This document shows, piece after piece, positions 9,297 to 18,738 of a stretch of 64,000 bases of DNA; position 1 is the first letter of the stretch; each line of letters starts with the position of its first letter. The stretch lies in contig NZ_AUYB01000081.1 in NCBI RefSeq assembly GCF_001625655.1, forward strand, positions 1 to 64,000. Direction: 5' to 3'. The position numbers were made by a program, and so were the translations under genes. The notes beneath the pieces are model-generated. The model saw nothing but the letters and a program-made list of their open reading frames with translations, was not told where the DNA came from and made no database searches. The DNA comes from Pseudoalteromonas luteoviolacea DSM 6061 (GTDB lineage: Bacteria; Pseudomonadota; Gammaproteobacteria; Enterobacterales; Alteromonadaceae).

Positions 9297-9791
9297 TCAA
9301 GCTATCGCTTTTAGTAATACACTCATATCAGTCACTCCTGCTTCTTTCATTGCTTCTTTGACATTTTTGATCATGTCAAAATACTGATTCTGAAGTTGGA
9401 TGAAATATTGATTTTTTTGGTCAAATAAGGCTTTCTCAGTTTCGTTGTTGTGGTCTATTTTTGCGTTTAGTTGGGCAACTTCTTGCCTTAAGACATCTAA
9501 TTCTTCTTTCATTTCCTCTAATCGCTCTAGCATTCTCCTTATGTGTGCTGGTAAATCTCCATATTTGTCTTCATTTTTTTCTTTAGCTTCGCGGCCAGAA
9601 AGTTTTTCTTTTTCTTCTTCTGAAAGTTTGTGCGTTCCTTCAAGTTCAGATTTTTTTTCGACCGGCTGGGGAGCTGTTTCTGATTTTTCTGGCTCTACCT
9701 CCGCTTGCTCTCTTTCTTGTGCTTTTGCCTTGAGCTCAGTAGCGAGTTTGTAGCCATACGCCACGCTCATTTCGTGTAATAAGTTCATCAT
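9297..9791 (-). CDS. Hypothetical coiled-coil protein
   Basis: A 164-aa, highly charged, probably cytoplasmic protein of unknown function. Residues 1-20 could form a short helix, 22-75 are Glu/Lys/Pro-rich and likely disordered, and about 85-150 form a heptad-like coiled coil (LERLEEMKEELDVLRQEVAQL). The end is VTDMSVLLKAIA. The start has AAGGAA 3 nt before the first ATG and 6 nt before the second (ATGATG), so the second Met may be used. No signal peptide or membrane segment is seen. It stands alone between the TOMM operon and the Tsx-like gene. I do not recognise a family. Confidence 0.65.
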   Translation of the reverse strand: MMNLLHEMSVAYGYKLATELKAKAQEREQAEVEPEKSETAPQPVEKKSELEGTHKLSEEEKEKLSGREAKEKNEDKYGDLPAHIRRMLERLEEMKEELDVLRQEVAQLNAKIDHNNETEKALFDQKNQYFIQLQNQYFDMIKNVKEAMKEAGVTDMSVLLKAIA

Positions 9792-9915
9792 AAATTCCTT
9801 GATATAACTGTTTGTAAAAATAGACGAGCGTACTTGCCAAAAACTTAATCGGCTCGATGGGCAAATTCTTTAGAAAATTTATAGCTAAATGTGCAGATAA
9901 TTTGTAGATGGCTTA

Positions 9916-9945
9916 CATTTGGGCGCTTTTTCATACGCCCAAATG
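9916..9945. other. Hairpin downstream of the Tsx-like gene
   Basis: Perfect 10-bp arms CATTTGGGCG (9916-9925) and CGCCCAAATG (9936-9945) lie just after the Tsx-like stop on the minus strand. No U-tract follows, so its terminator strength is doubtful. Confidence 0.45.
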
Positions 9946-9957
9946 AGGGTATGTACT

Positions 9958-10737
9958 CTAGAATGTCCAAGCCAAATGAATCTGAGGTACAGACTCGTTC
10001 GTGTCGGTACCAAGTTTATTGCGCCAGTATTGCCATTCAAGTCCTAAATAGAGTTGATTAGATGACATATCCAATGCATGACCTAAATCCCAGCGAATGA
10101 TAGGCTGGGCCAAAAGCCAGCCTTTGACATCGCTGCCTGTTTCACTCTCTCGTTCAGCAATATACTCCACATGGCCTGTAACTTCGAACTTTTGACTGCC
10201 TATTGTGAATGGATAACCCCACGCTACGTCAATCATCCAACTATTCGTTTGTGCAGGTGCGCCACCTTTAGCTAAACCTTCACTGTCGTCAATATATGCC
10301 GTAAAGAGTGTCGAAAGAAATGAAAAACCTTCAACATTCCAAGAAACTTTAACACCTGGTAGGTACTTCATGACTTTTGAGTCGCCTGCCATATTAAAGC
10401 CTGCAACAATACCCACATCTTTTATTAAGCTGCTGTCAAACTTTACATTTCCAAGTTTGCTTAGACTAAATGTAGAATACCATTCTCCATAAAAGTCTCT
10501 GTCTTGGTAATCATCATTTAAATCATCAACGAGATAGTCAATGAAGAAGAAATTGTCACCATAGGCATAACCTGAGCTATGCTGCAGAGAGTATACCGTG
10601 GTATTGGATTCCGCTCGGCTAAAAGGGTTTTTAAAGTCACCATTGTTGATATGAAGCTGAGTGTTGCTCCAATCGGCTGCAAAAGTGGTTGAAGATAACA
10701 GCGCAACAGGGAGAGTTAGACATAACTTTTTATTCAT
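9958..10737 (-). CDS. Tsx/OmpK-like nucleoside-specific outer-membrane channel
   Basis: An outer-membrane beta-barrel porin probably taking up nucleosides. The 259-aa protein has a Sec signal peptide MNKKLCLTLPVALLSSTTFA with cleavage before ADWSNT. Typical family features are DWSNTQLH near the mature N-terminus, alternating aromatic strands (DNFFFIDYLVDD, DFYGEWYSTFSL, LYLGLEWQYWRNK) and a C-terminal Phe in IHLAWTF, the BAM recognition pattern. It is flanked by hairpins and appears monocistronic. The specific substrate cannot be read from the sequence. Confidence 0.85.
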   Translation of the reverse strand: MNKKLCLTLPVALLSSTTFAADWSNTQLHINNGDFKNPFSRAESNTTVYSLQHSSGYAYGDNFFFIDYLVDDLNDDYQDRDFYGEWYSTFSLSKLGNVKFDSSLIKDVGIVAGFNMAGDSKVMKYLPGVKVSWNVEGFSFLSTLFTAYIDDSEGLAKGGAPAQTNSWMIDVAWGYPFTIGSQKFEVTGHVEYIAERESETGSDVKGWLLAQPIIRWDLGHALDMSSNQLYLGLEWQYWRNKLGTDTNESVPQIHLAWTF

Positions 10738-10813
10738 TAATTAATTCTTCAAAGTTTAGAAACTTTGTAATTATATATTAATTCATGAAGTTATGTGAAT
10801 TTACGGAAGAGAT

Positions 10814-10844
10814 TTGAAAGCGCCCAATAACAGGGCGCTTTCAA
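10814..10844. terminator. Strong 12-bp hairpin after the NhaC-family gene
   Basis: Perfect arms TTGAAAGCGCCC (10814-10825) and GGGCGCTTTCAA (10833-10844) with a 7-nt loop lie just past the stop of the NhaC-family gene, which ends at 10847. The U-tract on the minus strand is weak. Confidence 0.55.
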
Positions 10845-10846
10845 GG

Positions 10847-12160
10847 TTAAGCTTTATTTCGGCGTAATACAATAACTGTTACAGCGGTAATCGCTAGAAT
10901 GAAGCAGTAGAAAGAAGACATAGATACTTCAAATGGGTTGATGCCAAATGTAGTTCCAAGTAATAAAGCTTGAGCTCCATAGGGGAGTGAACCTTGCATC
11001 ACACAAGCGAAAATATCTAGTAAGCTTGCTGAGCGCTTTGGTGAAATATCGCTATCTTCTGCAAGTTTTTTGGCGACAGGCCCCGCTACAATAATACTGA
11101 CCGTATTATTTGCAATACACATGTTACTGGTTAGAACTAGTGCTGCAATGCCAAGTTGATCGGCCACTTTCGTATTAAACTTGCCAAGGGCTGCTGTGAG
11201 TTTATGTATCTTTTTAGCAATGTACTCTAGTCCGCCATTAATTCTAATGAACTCAGACAAGCCGCCAATAAACATAGACAATAAGAAGATCTCTTGCATA
11301 TCAGTGAAGCCTTTATATACGTCTTTCACGAATGCACCGCCTTCATAGTCGCCAGCAAAGCCAACAGCTGCCGCAAATATAATGCCGCTAAATAGCACAG
11401 CGAATACATTCAGACCCATAACTGCCAAAACAAGAATGAATATATAAGGTAGAACGAGCAGCCATTCAAATGGCTTCGTTTCAACAGCCTGAGGCTCAGG
11501 CGTCAAGAACACTAAAAGAAGCACGGTTAACAGTGCTGCTGGCAACGCAATCTTTAAATTCTCTTTGAATTTGTCTTTCATTTCACAGCCCTGCGTGCGA
11601 GTAGCAGCAATGGTTGTGTCAGAGATGATAGAAAGGTTGTCACCAAACATTGCACCTGACACGATTGTGCCGGCCATTAGCGCAGGATCTATTCCTGTTT
11701 TGATGGAAACCGCGTATGCAATTGGTCCGATTGCACCTATGGTACCCATCGACGTACCCATAGCAGTAGACACTACTGCGGCAATCAAGAATAAACCAGG
11801 CAATAGAAATGCAGGAGGGATGAGTGATAAACCTGCGTTCACCACTGCATCGACACCACCAGTTGCTCCGGCCACGGCTGAAAATGCACCTGCTAGTAAG
11901 TAAATCAAACACATAGTGATGATGTTGCTGTGTCCTGCGCCTTTGATAAACGTTTCTACACTTTGATTAATAGATGTTTTATTTAGCCAAAATGCTAAAA
12001 CAATAGCCGGCAAAATCGCGACTGGTGCAGGCAATTGATAAAAAGCGTAATCGACACCTTGCGAATGTAAGTAAAGTCCAGCGCCTAAAAATAGGGCAAC
12101 GAAAGTAAGTAAAGGTAGCAAAGATAACTTTGCTCGTGAGTTGTCAAAAGATGGCTGCAT
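10847..12160 (-). CDS. NhaC-family antiporter-type transporter, candidate methionine transporter MetT
   Basis: Inner-membrane secondary transporter of 437 aa with about 11 hydrophobic segments. NhaC-family landmarks include ATGGVDAVV, STAMGTSMGTIGAIGPIA, SGAMFGDNLSIISDTTIAATRTQGCE (near 175-200) and SNMCIANNTVSIIVAGPVAKK. I chose the ATG at 12160 with GGGGAG 4 nt upstream; an upstream TTG (12172) has no ribosome site. NhaC-family proteins are annotated as Na+/H+ antiporters, but in Shewanella and Vibrio relatives a MetJ-regulated member, MetT, is a predicted methionine transporter. An AGACGTCT-centred array upstream supports MetT here. The substrate remains inference. Confidence 0.82.
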   Translation of the reverse strand: MQPSFDNSRAKLSLLPLLTFVALFLGAGLYLHSQGVDYAFYQLPAPVAILPAIVLAFWLNKTSINQSVETFIKGAGHSNIITMCLIYLLAGAFSAVAGATGGVDAVVNAGLSLIPPAFLLPGLFLIAAVVSTAMGTSMGTIGAIGPIAYAVSIKTGIDPALMAGTIVSGAMFGDNLSIISDTTIAATRTQGCEMKDKFKENLKIALPAALLTVLLLVFLTPEPQAVETKPFEWLLVLPYIFILVLAVMGLNVFAVLFSGIIFAAAVGFAGDYEGGAFVKDVYKGFTDMQEIFLLSMFIGGLSEFIRINGGLEYIAKKIHKLTAALGKFNTKVADQLGIAALVLTSNMCIANNTVSIIVAGPVAKKLAEDSDISPKRSASLLDIFACVMQGSLPYGAQALLLGTTFGINPFEVSMSSFYCFILAITAVTVIVLRRNKA

Positions 12161-12550
12161 AGCACTCCCCAAAAACCATTATCTACCTACAATAAACCTG
12201 TAAAAGTAGATACAACCACAGCCAACAGGGTCATTATTAGCTGTATTTAAACTTCTACGCCCGCAATAATTTAAATCGGCGAATGCGGAAGTTTAAACAT
12301 TTAGACGTCTAAAGTCCAATGGTGTTTATTATAATTATTCAATAACTGACTATGACATAGAGATGGGCTAAACTCTAGGCCTGACAAAGCTTGAGAAAAA
12401 TACAACAAGTAATGTAACTTAGTGATTTTACTCGGCAGTGTAGCCAAGCACTTGCTTCGCGAATGCTTGTAGCATGTACGCTTGGGTAATATTGCCTGTG
12501 CGTTTTTTGCCAAATTAATAATTACGTTTAGAACTAGGAATGAGAAAATA
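12161..12550. other. Divergent intergenic region of nhaC-family gene and dapB
   Basis: This 390-bp stretch holds no gene. It contains the MetJ-box-like array (12287-12318) and an interrupted inverted repeat, TTTAAACTTC (12246-12255) with GAAGTTTAAA (12288-12297). An in-frame TTG at 12482 would extend DapB by 23 residues with no family counterpart. I see no lysine riboswitch before dapB. Confidence 0.5.
12287..12318. promoter_or_regulatory. Candidate MetJ operator (tandem met boxes)
   Basis: A perfect met-box AGACGTCT lies at 12303-12310 inside the 14-bp palindrome TTTAGACGTCTAAA. The preceding 8-mers in phase, GGAAGTTT (12287-12294) and AAACATTT (12295-12302), each match 5 of 8; the following one is poor. 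MetJ binds tandem 8-bp boxes. The array lies 127-158 bp upstream of the NhaC-family start. Confidence 0.5.
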
Positions 12551-13351
12551 ATGACAAAAATAGGTGTGTTTGGAGCCAATGGCAGGATGGGTCAAGCTTT
12601 AATAGAAGCTGTAGAGATAGAAAAAGAAGCACAACTGGCTGCTGCATTTGTAAGATCAAGCTCGCCTTTTTTAGATACCCCAGTAAGAGCGTTACAGCCA
12701 GCTCACTCGTCAGAGCTTGCATTTGCAGATGAGGAGGGTGGTGTAGAGCGCGCGGAAGTATTGATAGATTTTACCCTACCACAAGGGATGTTGACACATT
12801 TACAAAGTGCAGTTGAAAGCAAAATACCTATGGTGATCGGCACAACAGGTTTAACTGAAGCAGAAATGGACCAATTGAGAGAAGCAGCAAAGACAATACC
12901 TATTGTGTTTGCTCGCAATTTTAGTGTTGGCGTAAATTTGCTCTTAAATCTTGTTCAAACGGCTGCGACGAAGCTGGCTGATGAAATGGACATCGAAATA
13001 TTTGAAGCGCACCACAGAAACAAAATAGATGCACCATCGGGCACCGCTTTGGCAATCGGTGAAGCAATTGCGGAAGCTAAAGGCTGGGATCATGATGAAG
13101 TAGCAAGATATGACCGCTCTAATGTGCATGAAGCAAAAAGTCAAGATGAAATTGGCTATTCAGTCCTCCGAGCAGGAGATATAGTTGGTGAACATACCGC
13201 TTACTTCGCAACCATGGGAGAAAGACTAGAATTAACCCACAAAGCAGCTTCAAGACTAACGTTTGCATCAGGTGCTGTAAGGGCTGCGCAATGGTTGAAA
13301 AATAAGCCAGTTGGACTTTATGACATGCAAGATGTACTCGGTTTAAAGTAG
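12551..13351 (+). CDS. dapB: 4-hydroxy-tetrahydrodipicolinate reductase DapB
   Basis: Cytoplasmic NAD(P)H-dependent reductase of the diaminopimelate/lysine pathway, reducing the DapA product toward tetrahydrodipicolinate. 266 aa from the ATG at 12551. The Rossmann motif is IGVFGANGRMGQ at residues 4-15. VIGTTGLT, ARNFSVGVN (about 115-123), EAHHRNKIDAPSGTAL (His-His-x-x-K catalytic and substrate site, about 145-160) and GEHTAYFATMGERLELTHKA are all present. Length is normal. It lies upstream of carAB in the same orientation, an order common in this group, with about 210 bp and a separate leader between them. Confidence 0.96.
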   Translation: MTKIGVFGANGRMGQALIEAVEIEKEAQLAAAFVRSSSPFLDTPVRALQPAHSSELAFADEEGGVERAEVLIDFTLPQGMLTHLQSAVESKIPMVIGTTGLTEAEMDQLREAAKTIPIVFARNFSVGVNLLLNLVQTAATKLADEMDIEIFEAHHRNKIDAPSGTALAIGEAIAEAKGWDHDEVARYDRSNVHEAKSQDEIGYSVLRAGDIVGEHTAYFATMGERLELTHKAASRLTFASGAVRAAQWLKNKPVGLYDMQDVLGLK

Positions 13352-13360
13352 TTTGTTTAT

Positions 13361-13388
13361 TTTTTTGGCGGTTTCGCCTAAAAAACAC
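13361..13388 (+). terminator. Weak hairpin after dapB
   Basis: GGCG (13367-13370) pairs with CGCC (13375-13378) across a GTTT loop, extended by T:A pairs after one mismatch. The A-rich rather than T-rich 3' side makes termination on the plus strand uncertain. Confidence 0.3.
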
Positions 13389-13454
13389 TTTTAAGAGCTT
13401 ATTTTTAAGTTTTTTACTCTTATTATTAGACGAATCTGAGAAAGTGCTGTAGAC

Positions 13455-13469
13455 TATAACGAATTTGCC
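13455..13469 (+). promoter_or_regulatory. Possible carA promoter -10 and pyrimidine-sensitive start region
   Basis: TATAAC (13455-13460) is a plausible -10 followed 3 nt later by TTTGCC (13464-13469). In E. coli the carAB P1 transcript begins GUUUGC, where UTP-dependent reiterative initiation occurs. The -35 match is poor, so this is a suggestion only. Confidence 0.35.
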
Positions 13470-13507
13470 AAAAATTTAATATCTGCGTGTTACCAAGCGC
13501 TTTGTAG

Positions 13508-13543
13508 ACGGGAAAAAAGCGTGTTTGCTTATCCCGTTTTTTT
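13508..13543 (+). terminator. Attenuator-like hairpin with T-run in the carA leader
   Basis: ACGGGA (13508-13513) pairs with TCCCGT (13532-13537), with inner AAGC/GCTT pairing, followed by seven T residues (13537-13543). It ends 8 nt before the carA ribosome site GGAGG (13552-13556), so it looks like an intrinsic terminator inside the carA leader rather than a terminator for dapB. Confidence 0.6.
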
Positions 13544-13561
13544 ATATCTATGGAGGTTAAC

Positions 13562-14698
13562 TTGACTAAATCCGCTCTGTTAGTCCTTGAAGACGGTACG
13601 GTGTTTCGCGGTACTGCCATCGGCGCCGACGGTATATCTGTTGGTGAGGTAGTATTTAATACGTCTATGACAGGATATCAAGAAATCTTGACAGATCCGT
13701 CTTATGCGGAACAAATTGTCACCTTAACTTACCCGCACATCGGAAACACTGGTACAAACAGTGAAGACGAAGAGGCGGACAAAATCTGGGCAAAAGGCCT
13801 AGTGATTCGTGACTTACCATTACTAGCAAGTAATTTTCGTAACGAGCAATCGTTAAGTGATTATTTGAAAGAACGTAATATTTTAGGGATAGCGGATATC
13901 GATACGCGTAAATTGACGCGTATCCTGCGTGATAAGGGTGCTCAAAACGGATGTATCATCGCAGGTGATGACATCGATGAGCAAAAGGCGCTTGAAGCGG
14001 CTAAAGCATTTCCTGGCCTAAAAGGAATGGATTTAGCGAAAGCTGTAACTACAGAATCTTCGTTCCAGTGGAATGAAGGCAGCTGGACACTAGGCGAAGG
14101 CTTTAAAACGCTGGAGCAGGGTGAAGAGCAATTCCATGTTGTTGCGTATGATTTTGGTGTAAAGAAAAATATTTTACGTATGCTAGTTGACCGTGGCTGT
14201 AAGCTAACGGTTGTTCCTGCAGAAACCTCCGCTGCAGAAGTACTGGCACTAAACCCAGATGGCATCTTCCTTTCAAATGGACCTGGTGACCCAGAGCCAT
14301 GTACTTATGCAATTGATGCGATTAAGTCTTTCCTTGAAACAGAGACTCCAATCTTTGGTATTTGTCTTGGTCACCAATTACTGGCGTTGGCATCAGGTGC
14401 TAAAACAGTAAAAATGAAGTTTGGTCACCACGGTGGTAACCACCCGGTTAAAGACCTAGACCGTGATGTAGTAATGATCACAGCGCAAAACCATGGTTTC
14501 GCTGCTGACGAAGAGAGCTTGCCTGAGAATCTTAGAGCAACTCACAAATCACTATTTGATGGTACGTTACAGGGTATTCACCGCACTGATAAGCCTGCTT
14601 TCAGTTTCCAAGGCCACCCTGAAGCAAGTCCTGGTCCTCACGACGCTGCGCCGTTGTTTGACCACTTCATTGAATTAATGCAAGCACGCAAAGCCTAA
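13562..14698 (+). CDS. carA: Carbamoyl-phosphate synthase small subunit CarA
   Basis: Glutaminase subunit that releases ammonia from glutamine for carbamoyl phosphate synthesis, feeding arginine and pyrimidines. 378 aa from a TTG at 13562 preceded by GGAGG at 5-nt spacing; E. coli carA also starts with TTG at the same residue ([12 protein letters not shown]). A frame ATG at 13550 overlaps the ribosome site and is unlikely. The N-terminal CPSase domain (1-150) precedes a class I glutaminase with the nucleophile in [10 protein letters not shown] (about residue 266) and His-Glu in [13 protein letters not shown] near the end. It is followed at 18 bp by carB, an operon. The leader hairpin suggests attenuation. 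Confidence 0.96.
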   Translation: MTKSALLVLEDGTVFRGTAIGADGISVGEVVFNTSMTGYQEILTDPSYAEQIVTLTYPHIGNTGTNSEDEEADKIWAKGLVIRDLPLLASNFRNEQSLSDYLKERNILGIADIDTRKLTRILRDKGAQNGCIIAGDDIDEQKALEAAKAFPGLKGMDLAKAVTTESSFQWNEGSWTLGEGFKTLEQGEEQFHVVAYDFGVKKNILRMLVDRGCKLTVVPAETSAAEVLALNPDGIFLSNGPGDPEPCTYAIDAIKSFLETETPIFGICLGHQLLALASGAKTVKMKFGHHGGNHPVKDLDRDVVMITAQNHGFAADEESLPENLRATHKSLFDGTLQGIHRTDKPAFSFQGHPEASPGPHDAAPLFDHFIELMQARKA

Positions 14699-14716
14699 TT
14701 TATTACTGGAGTAACA

Positions 14717-17700
14717 ATGCCAAAACGTACCGACATAAAAAGCATTCTAATCTTGGGCGCAGGCCCAATTGTTATCGGCCAAGCATGTGAATTCGACTAC
14801 TCTGGTGCTCAGGCCTGTAAAGCGCTTAGAGAAGAAGGCTATCGAGTAATTCTTGTAAACTCGAACCCTGCAACGATTATGACAGACCCAGAAATGGCTG
14901 ATGCGACGTATATCGAGCCGATTCACTGGGAAGTTGTTGAAAAAATTATCGAAAAAGAAAAGCCAGATGCAGTACTACCTACTATGGGTGGGCAGACTGC
15001 ACTAAACTGTGCGCTTGATTTAGACAAGCACGGCGTACTGGCTAAGTATGATGTTGAGCTTATCGGTGCAACTGCAGATGCAATCGACAAAGCAGAAAAC
15101 CGTGAGCGTTTCGACATCGCGATGAAAAACATTGGCCTTGAGTGTCCTCGTGCAGAAATCGCACACTCAATGGACGAAGCAAAAGACGTACTAACGCGTA
15201 TTGGCTTCCCATGTATCATCCGTCCTTCTTTCACTATGGGTGGCACCGGTGGTGGTGTTGCTTATAACATGGAAGAGTTTGAAGAAATCTGTACACGTGG
15301 TTTGGACCTTTCACCAACTAACGAGCTTTTAATTGATGAGAGCTTGTTGGGTTGGAAAGAGTACGAAATGGAAGTTGTTCGTGATAAAAACGACAACTGT
15401 ATCATTGTATGTTCTATCGAAAACTTTGATCCAATGGGTGTTCACACTGGTGACTCAATCACAGTTGCACCAGCGCAAACATTAACTGACAAAGAATATC
15501 AGCTAATGCGTAACGCTTCGATGGCGGTACTGCGTGAAATTGGTGTTGAAACAGGTGGTTCAAACGTTCAATTTGGTGTGAATCCAAAAGATGGTCGTAT
15601 GGTTATCATCGAGATGAACCCACGTGTATCTCGTTCATCTGCACTTGCATCGAAAGCGACAGGCTTCCCAATCGCGAAGATTGCAGCAAAACTAGCTGTA
15701 GGTTACACGCTAGATGAGCTTCAAAATGACATCACTGGTGGCGCGACACCGGCATCATTTGAGCCTTCAATTGACTACGTTGTGACTAAAATCCCTCGTT
15801 TCAACTTTGAAAAGTTCGCTGGTGCAAATGACCGTCTTACGACTCAGATGAAGTCTGTTGGTGAGGTTATGGCGATTGGTCGTAACCAGCAAGAGTCTCT
15901 TCACAAAGCACTTCGTGGTCTAGAAGTGGGCGCAACGGGTTTCAACCCAATTGTTGCTCTTGATGACCCTAAAGCAAAAGAAACAATCATCCGTGAACTA
16001 CGCGAGCCAGGTGCAGAGCGTATTTGGTACATTGCAGATGCAATGCGTCACGGTATGAGCGTTGAAGATGTATTCGAGTTAACTAAGATTGACCGTTGGT
16101 ACTTAGTTCAGATTGAAGACATCATCAAAGATGAAGATAAAATTGCAGAAGCAGGCCTTGCAGGTCTTAACAAAGACTTCCTTCGTCGCCTTAAGCGTAA
16201 GGGCTTTGCTGATGCGCGTATCGCTGAAATTGCAGGTGTTTCTGAAAAAGAAATCCGCAAAAAGCGTCATCAGTTAGAAATCCTACCTGTTTACAAGCGT
16301 GTTGATACATGTGCAGCAGAATTCAGCTCAGACACGGCTTACATGTACTCTTCATATGACGAAGAGTGTGAAGCAGCACCGTCTGACAAAGACAAGATCA
16401 TGGTTATCGGCGGTGGTCCTAACCGTATCGGTCAAGGTATTGAATTCGATTATTGTTGTGTACACGCGGCGCTTGCAATGCGTGACGATGGTTACGAAAC
16501 TATCATGGTTAACTGTAACCCTGAGACAGTTTCTACAGACTACGATACTTCAGATCGTCTATTCTTCGAACCAATTACACTTGAAGATGTGCTAGAAATC
16601 GTACGCGTTGAAAAGCCAAAAGGTGTTATCGTTCAGTACGGTGGTCAAACACCACTTAAACTAGCACGTGATCTTGAGGCGAATGGTGTGCCAGTGATTG
16701 GTACTTCTCCTGACGCAATCGACCGTGCAGAAGACCGTGAGCGTTTCCAACAGCTTGTTGAGCGCCTTGACCTACTTCAGCCTGAGAATGCGACAGTGAC
16801 TTCTTTAGAAGAAGCCGTTGCCAAGTCTCAAGAAATCGGCTTCCCATTAGTTGTTCGTCCATCATACGTACTAGGTGGTCGTGCGATGGAAATCGTATAT
16901 GACGAAGATGACTTACGTCGTTACATGACTGAAGCGGTATCTGTATCTAACGAAGCACCGGTTTTACTTGACCGCTTCCTAGACGATGCAATTGAAGTTG
17001 ACGTTGATGCTATCTGTGACGGTGAAAACGTGATTATCGGCGGTATCATGGAGCACATTGAGCAGGCAGGTGTTCACTCAGGTGACTCGGCATGTTCACT
17101 ACCAGCACATTCTCTATCGCAAGATATTCAAGACGTTATGCGCAAGCAAGTACGTGATATGGCGCTAGAGCTAGGTGTTGTAGGCCTAATGAATACTCAG
17201 TTTGCAGTGAAAGATGGCAAAGTATACCTGATCGAGGTTAACCCTCGTGCAGCGCGTACAGTACCATTTGTATCTAAGGCAACTGGTGTACCACTTGCGA
17301 AAGTAGCTGCTCGTTGTATGGTTGGTCAATCTCTAGAAAGCCAAGGCGTAACGAAAGAAGTTATTCCACCATACTACAGCGTTAAAGAAGTTGTACTTCC
17401 TTTTGCTAAGTTCTTAGGTGTTGACCCAATCCGTGGTCCTGAGATGCGTTCAACGGGTGAAGTCATGGGCGTTGGTGAAAACTTCGCCGAAGCATTCGCG
17501 AAAGCACAATTAGGTGCATCAAACGCTTTACCACGTGGCGGTCGCGCGTTACTATCTGTCCGTAACAGCGACAAATCACGCGTTGTTGAGCTTGCTAAAA
17601 CGATGAAAGCTATCGGTTTTGAGCTTGACGCAACGAACGGTACAGCTAAAGCATTAGAAGAAGCAGGTATTGAAGTTCGCCGCGTGAACAAGGTATTTGA

Positions 17701-17935
17701 AGGTCGTCCTCATATTCTTGACCGTATCAAGAATGGTGAGTACAGCTACATCGTTAATACCACTGAAGGTCGCCAAGCGATTGAAGATTCGAAGGTGTTA
17801 CGTCGTGGTGCACTTCAGCATAAGACTAACTACACCACCACGCTAAATGCAGCGTTTGCAAACTGTACTGCGCATGCCGCAGATGACAGAAGCTCTGTAA
17901 ACTCTGTACAAGAATTACACCAGCGATTGAACTAA
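14717..17935 (+). CDS. carB: Carbamoyl-phosphate synthase large subunit CarB
   Basis: Synthetase subunit that uses two ATP, bicarbonate and CarA-derived ammonia to make carbamoyl phosphate. The 1072-aa length is normal. Two homologous ATP-grasp halves are visible: [19 protein letters not shown] at the start and [19 protein letters not shown] near residue 560, with paired [20 protein letters not shown] and [20 protein letters not shown]. The oligomerisation region lies between them, and a C-terminal MGS-like allosteric domain (about 940-1072) ends at LHQRLN. The start ATG has GGAG upstream. Codon use looks more biased than in neighbours, as expected of a highly expressed gene. Confidence 0.97.
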   Translation: MPKRTDIKSILILGAGPIVIGQACEFDYSGAQACKALREEGYRVILVNSNPATIMTDPEMADATYIEPIHWEVVEKIIEKEKPDAVLPTMGGQTALNCALDLDKHGVLAKYDVELIGATADAIDKAENRERFDIAMKNIGLECPRAEIAHSMDEAKDVLTRIGFPCIIRPSFTMGGTGGGVAYNMEEFEEICTRGLDLSPTNELLIDESLLGWKEYEMEVVRDKNDNCIIVCSIENFDPMGVHTGDSITVAPAQTLTDKEYQLMRNASMAVLREIGVETGGSNVQFGVNPKDGRMVIIEMNPRVSRSSALASKATGFPIAKIAAKLAVGYTLDELQNDITGGATPASFEPSIDYVVTKIPRFNFEKFAGANDRLTTQMKSVGEVMAIGRNQQESLHKALRGLEVGATGFNPIVALDDPKAKETIIRELREPGAERIWYIADAMRHGMSVEDVFELTKIDRWYLVQIEDIIKDEDKIAEAGLAGLNKDFLRRLKRKGFADARIAEIAGVSEKEIRKKRHQLEILPVYKRVDTCAAEFSSDTAYMYSSYDEECEAAPSDKDKIMVIGGGPNRIGQGIEFDYCCVHAALAMRDDGYETIMVNCNPETVSTDYDTSDRLFFEPITLEDVLEIVRVEKPKGVIVQYGGQTPLKLARDLEANGVPVIGTSPDAIDRAEDRERFQQLVERLDLLQPENATVTSLEEAVAKSQEIGFPLVVRPSYVLGGRAMEIVYDEDDLRRYMTEAVSVSNEAPVLLDRFLDDAIEVDVDAICDGENVIIGGIMEHIEQAGVHSGDSACSLPAHSLSQDIQDVMRKQVRDMALELGVVGLMNTQFAVKDGKVYLIEVNPRAARTVPFVSKATGVPLAKVAARCMVGQSLESQGVTKEVIPPYYSVKEVVLPFAKFLGVDPIRGPEMRSTGEVMGVGENFAEAFAKAQLGASNALPRGGRALLSVRNSDKSRVVELAKTMKAIGFELDATNGTAKALEEAGIEVRRVNKVFEGRPHILDRIKNGEYSYIVNTTEGRQAIEDSKVLRRGALQHKTNYTTTLNAAFANCTAHAADDRSSVNSVQELHQRLN

Positions 17936-17945
17936 TGGATATAAG

Positions 17946-17964
17946 CCAAGGCCTTTGGCCTTGG
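17946..17964 (+). other. Hairpin between carB and greA
   Basis: CCAAGGCC (17946-17953), loop TTT, GGCCTTGG (17957-17964). There is no T-run, so read-through into greA is plausible. Confidence 0.45.
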
Positions 17965-17981
17965 TGGTAAGTGAGAGACTT

Positions 17982-18458
17982 ATGCAATCAATTCCGATGA
18001 CTGTGCGAGGCGAAGAACTGCTTCGTGAAGAACTGAACCATCTGAAAAAAGTGGTCCGTCCCCAAATTGTTGCCGATATCGCAGAAGCGCGTGAACACGG
18101 TGACTTAAAAGAAAACGCTGAGTATCATGCTGCGCGTGAACAACAGGGTTTTTGTGAAGGGCGAATTCAAGAAATCGAAGCTAAACTATCGACTTCTCAA
18201 GTAATTGACGTCACCAAGATGGCTAACAATGGTAAGGTAATCTTTGGTAGTACGGTAACCATAGTTAACGTAGATACTGACGAAGAAGTAACTTACAAGA
18301 TTGTTGGTGATGACGAAGCAGACATTAAGAACAACTTAATTTCTGTAAACTCACCAATTGCTCGTGGCTTAGTTGGCAAAGAGCTAGATGATTCAGTTAA
18401 TATTCAAACTCCAAACGGTACTGTTGAATACGAAATCATCGAAGTTGAATATATCTAA
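17982..18458 (+). CDS. greA: Transcription elongation factor GreA
   Basis: Stimulates intrinsic transcript cleavage by backtracked RNA polymerase. 158 aa from the ATG at 17982 ([14 protein letters not shown]), matching the E. coli start MQAIPMT; an in-frame upstream start at 17955 lies in the hairpin and is rejected. The coiled-coil finger carries the catalytic tip [17 protein letters not shown] (Asp and Glu present), and the C-terminal FKBP-like domain ends EVEYI. GAGAG precedes the start. It follows carB closely and ends in a clear terminator. Confidence 0.96.
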   Translation: MQSIPMTVRGEELLREELNHLKKVVRPQIVADIAEAREHGDLKENAEYHAAREQQGFCEGRIQEIEAKLSTSQVIDVTKMANNGKVIFGSTVTIVNVDTDEEVTYKIVGDDEADIKNNLISVNSPIARGLVGKELDDSVNIQTPNGTVEYEIIEVEYI

Positions 18459-18478
18459 TTTGTCTAACCTATAGACCA

Positions 18479-18510
18479 AAAGCCCGGCGGTAAAACGTTG
18501 GGCTTTTTTA
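18479..18510 (+). terminator. Rho-independent terminator of greA
   Basis: AAAGCCCGGCG (18479-18489) pairs with CGTTGGGCTTT (18496-18506), with two G-U pairs, and continues into a T-run to 18509. Confidence 0.85.
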
Positions 18511-18650
18511 TTGCAAGATGTTTAGACTTTCAAAGACAATAATCATCATTACTTTTTAATTCCTTTTCCGGAAAAAAGGCGCTTAGCTTACAAATCTATA
18601 AATAACCCTGTCTTATTACACCTCAAAGACGCGCTCAGTTCTAAATAAAC

Positions 18651-18664
18651 GTGATCAAGATCAT
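18651..18664 (+). promoter_or_regulatory. FNR-like box upstream of the sigma54 activator gene
   Basis: GTGATCAAGATCAT shares the TGAT-N4-ATCA core of the FNR consensus TTGAT-N4-ATCAA. Its centre is about 62 bp upstream of the start predicted from TTGACT (18686-18691), a 16-bp spacer and TATTGT (18708-18713). That is the usual class I activator distance. Confidence 0.45.
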
Positions 18665-18713
18665 ACAAACTAAGACTAAGCTTTTTTGACTAATATCATT
18701 ACGTTACTATTGT

Positions 18714-18729
18714 TCGTGAAATATCACGA
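18714..18729. promoter_or_regulatory. Palindromic operator at the sigma54 activator promoter
   Basis: TCGTGAAATATCACGA, a palindrome with one asymmetric central pair, overlaps the predicted transcription start and lies immediately before the ribosome site of the activator gene. A perfect version lies after the gene at 20186-20201. The position suggests autorepression. Confidence 0.6.
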
Positions 18730-18738
18730 GGAATGGCT

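Noticed and set aside
9445..9753. Serine-rich plus-strand frame opposite the coiled-coil gene
   Set aside because: It is a composition shadow of the Glu-rich coiled-coil gene, with no ribosome site.
12482..12550. In-frame extension of dapB to a TTG at 12482
   Set aside because: The extra 23 residues have no counterpart in DapB proteins, while the ATG at 12551 begins directly at the Rossmann fold.
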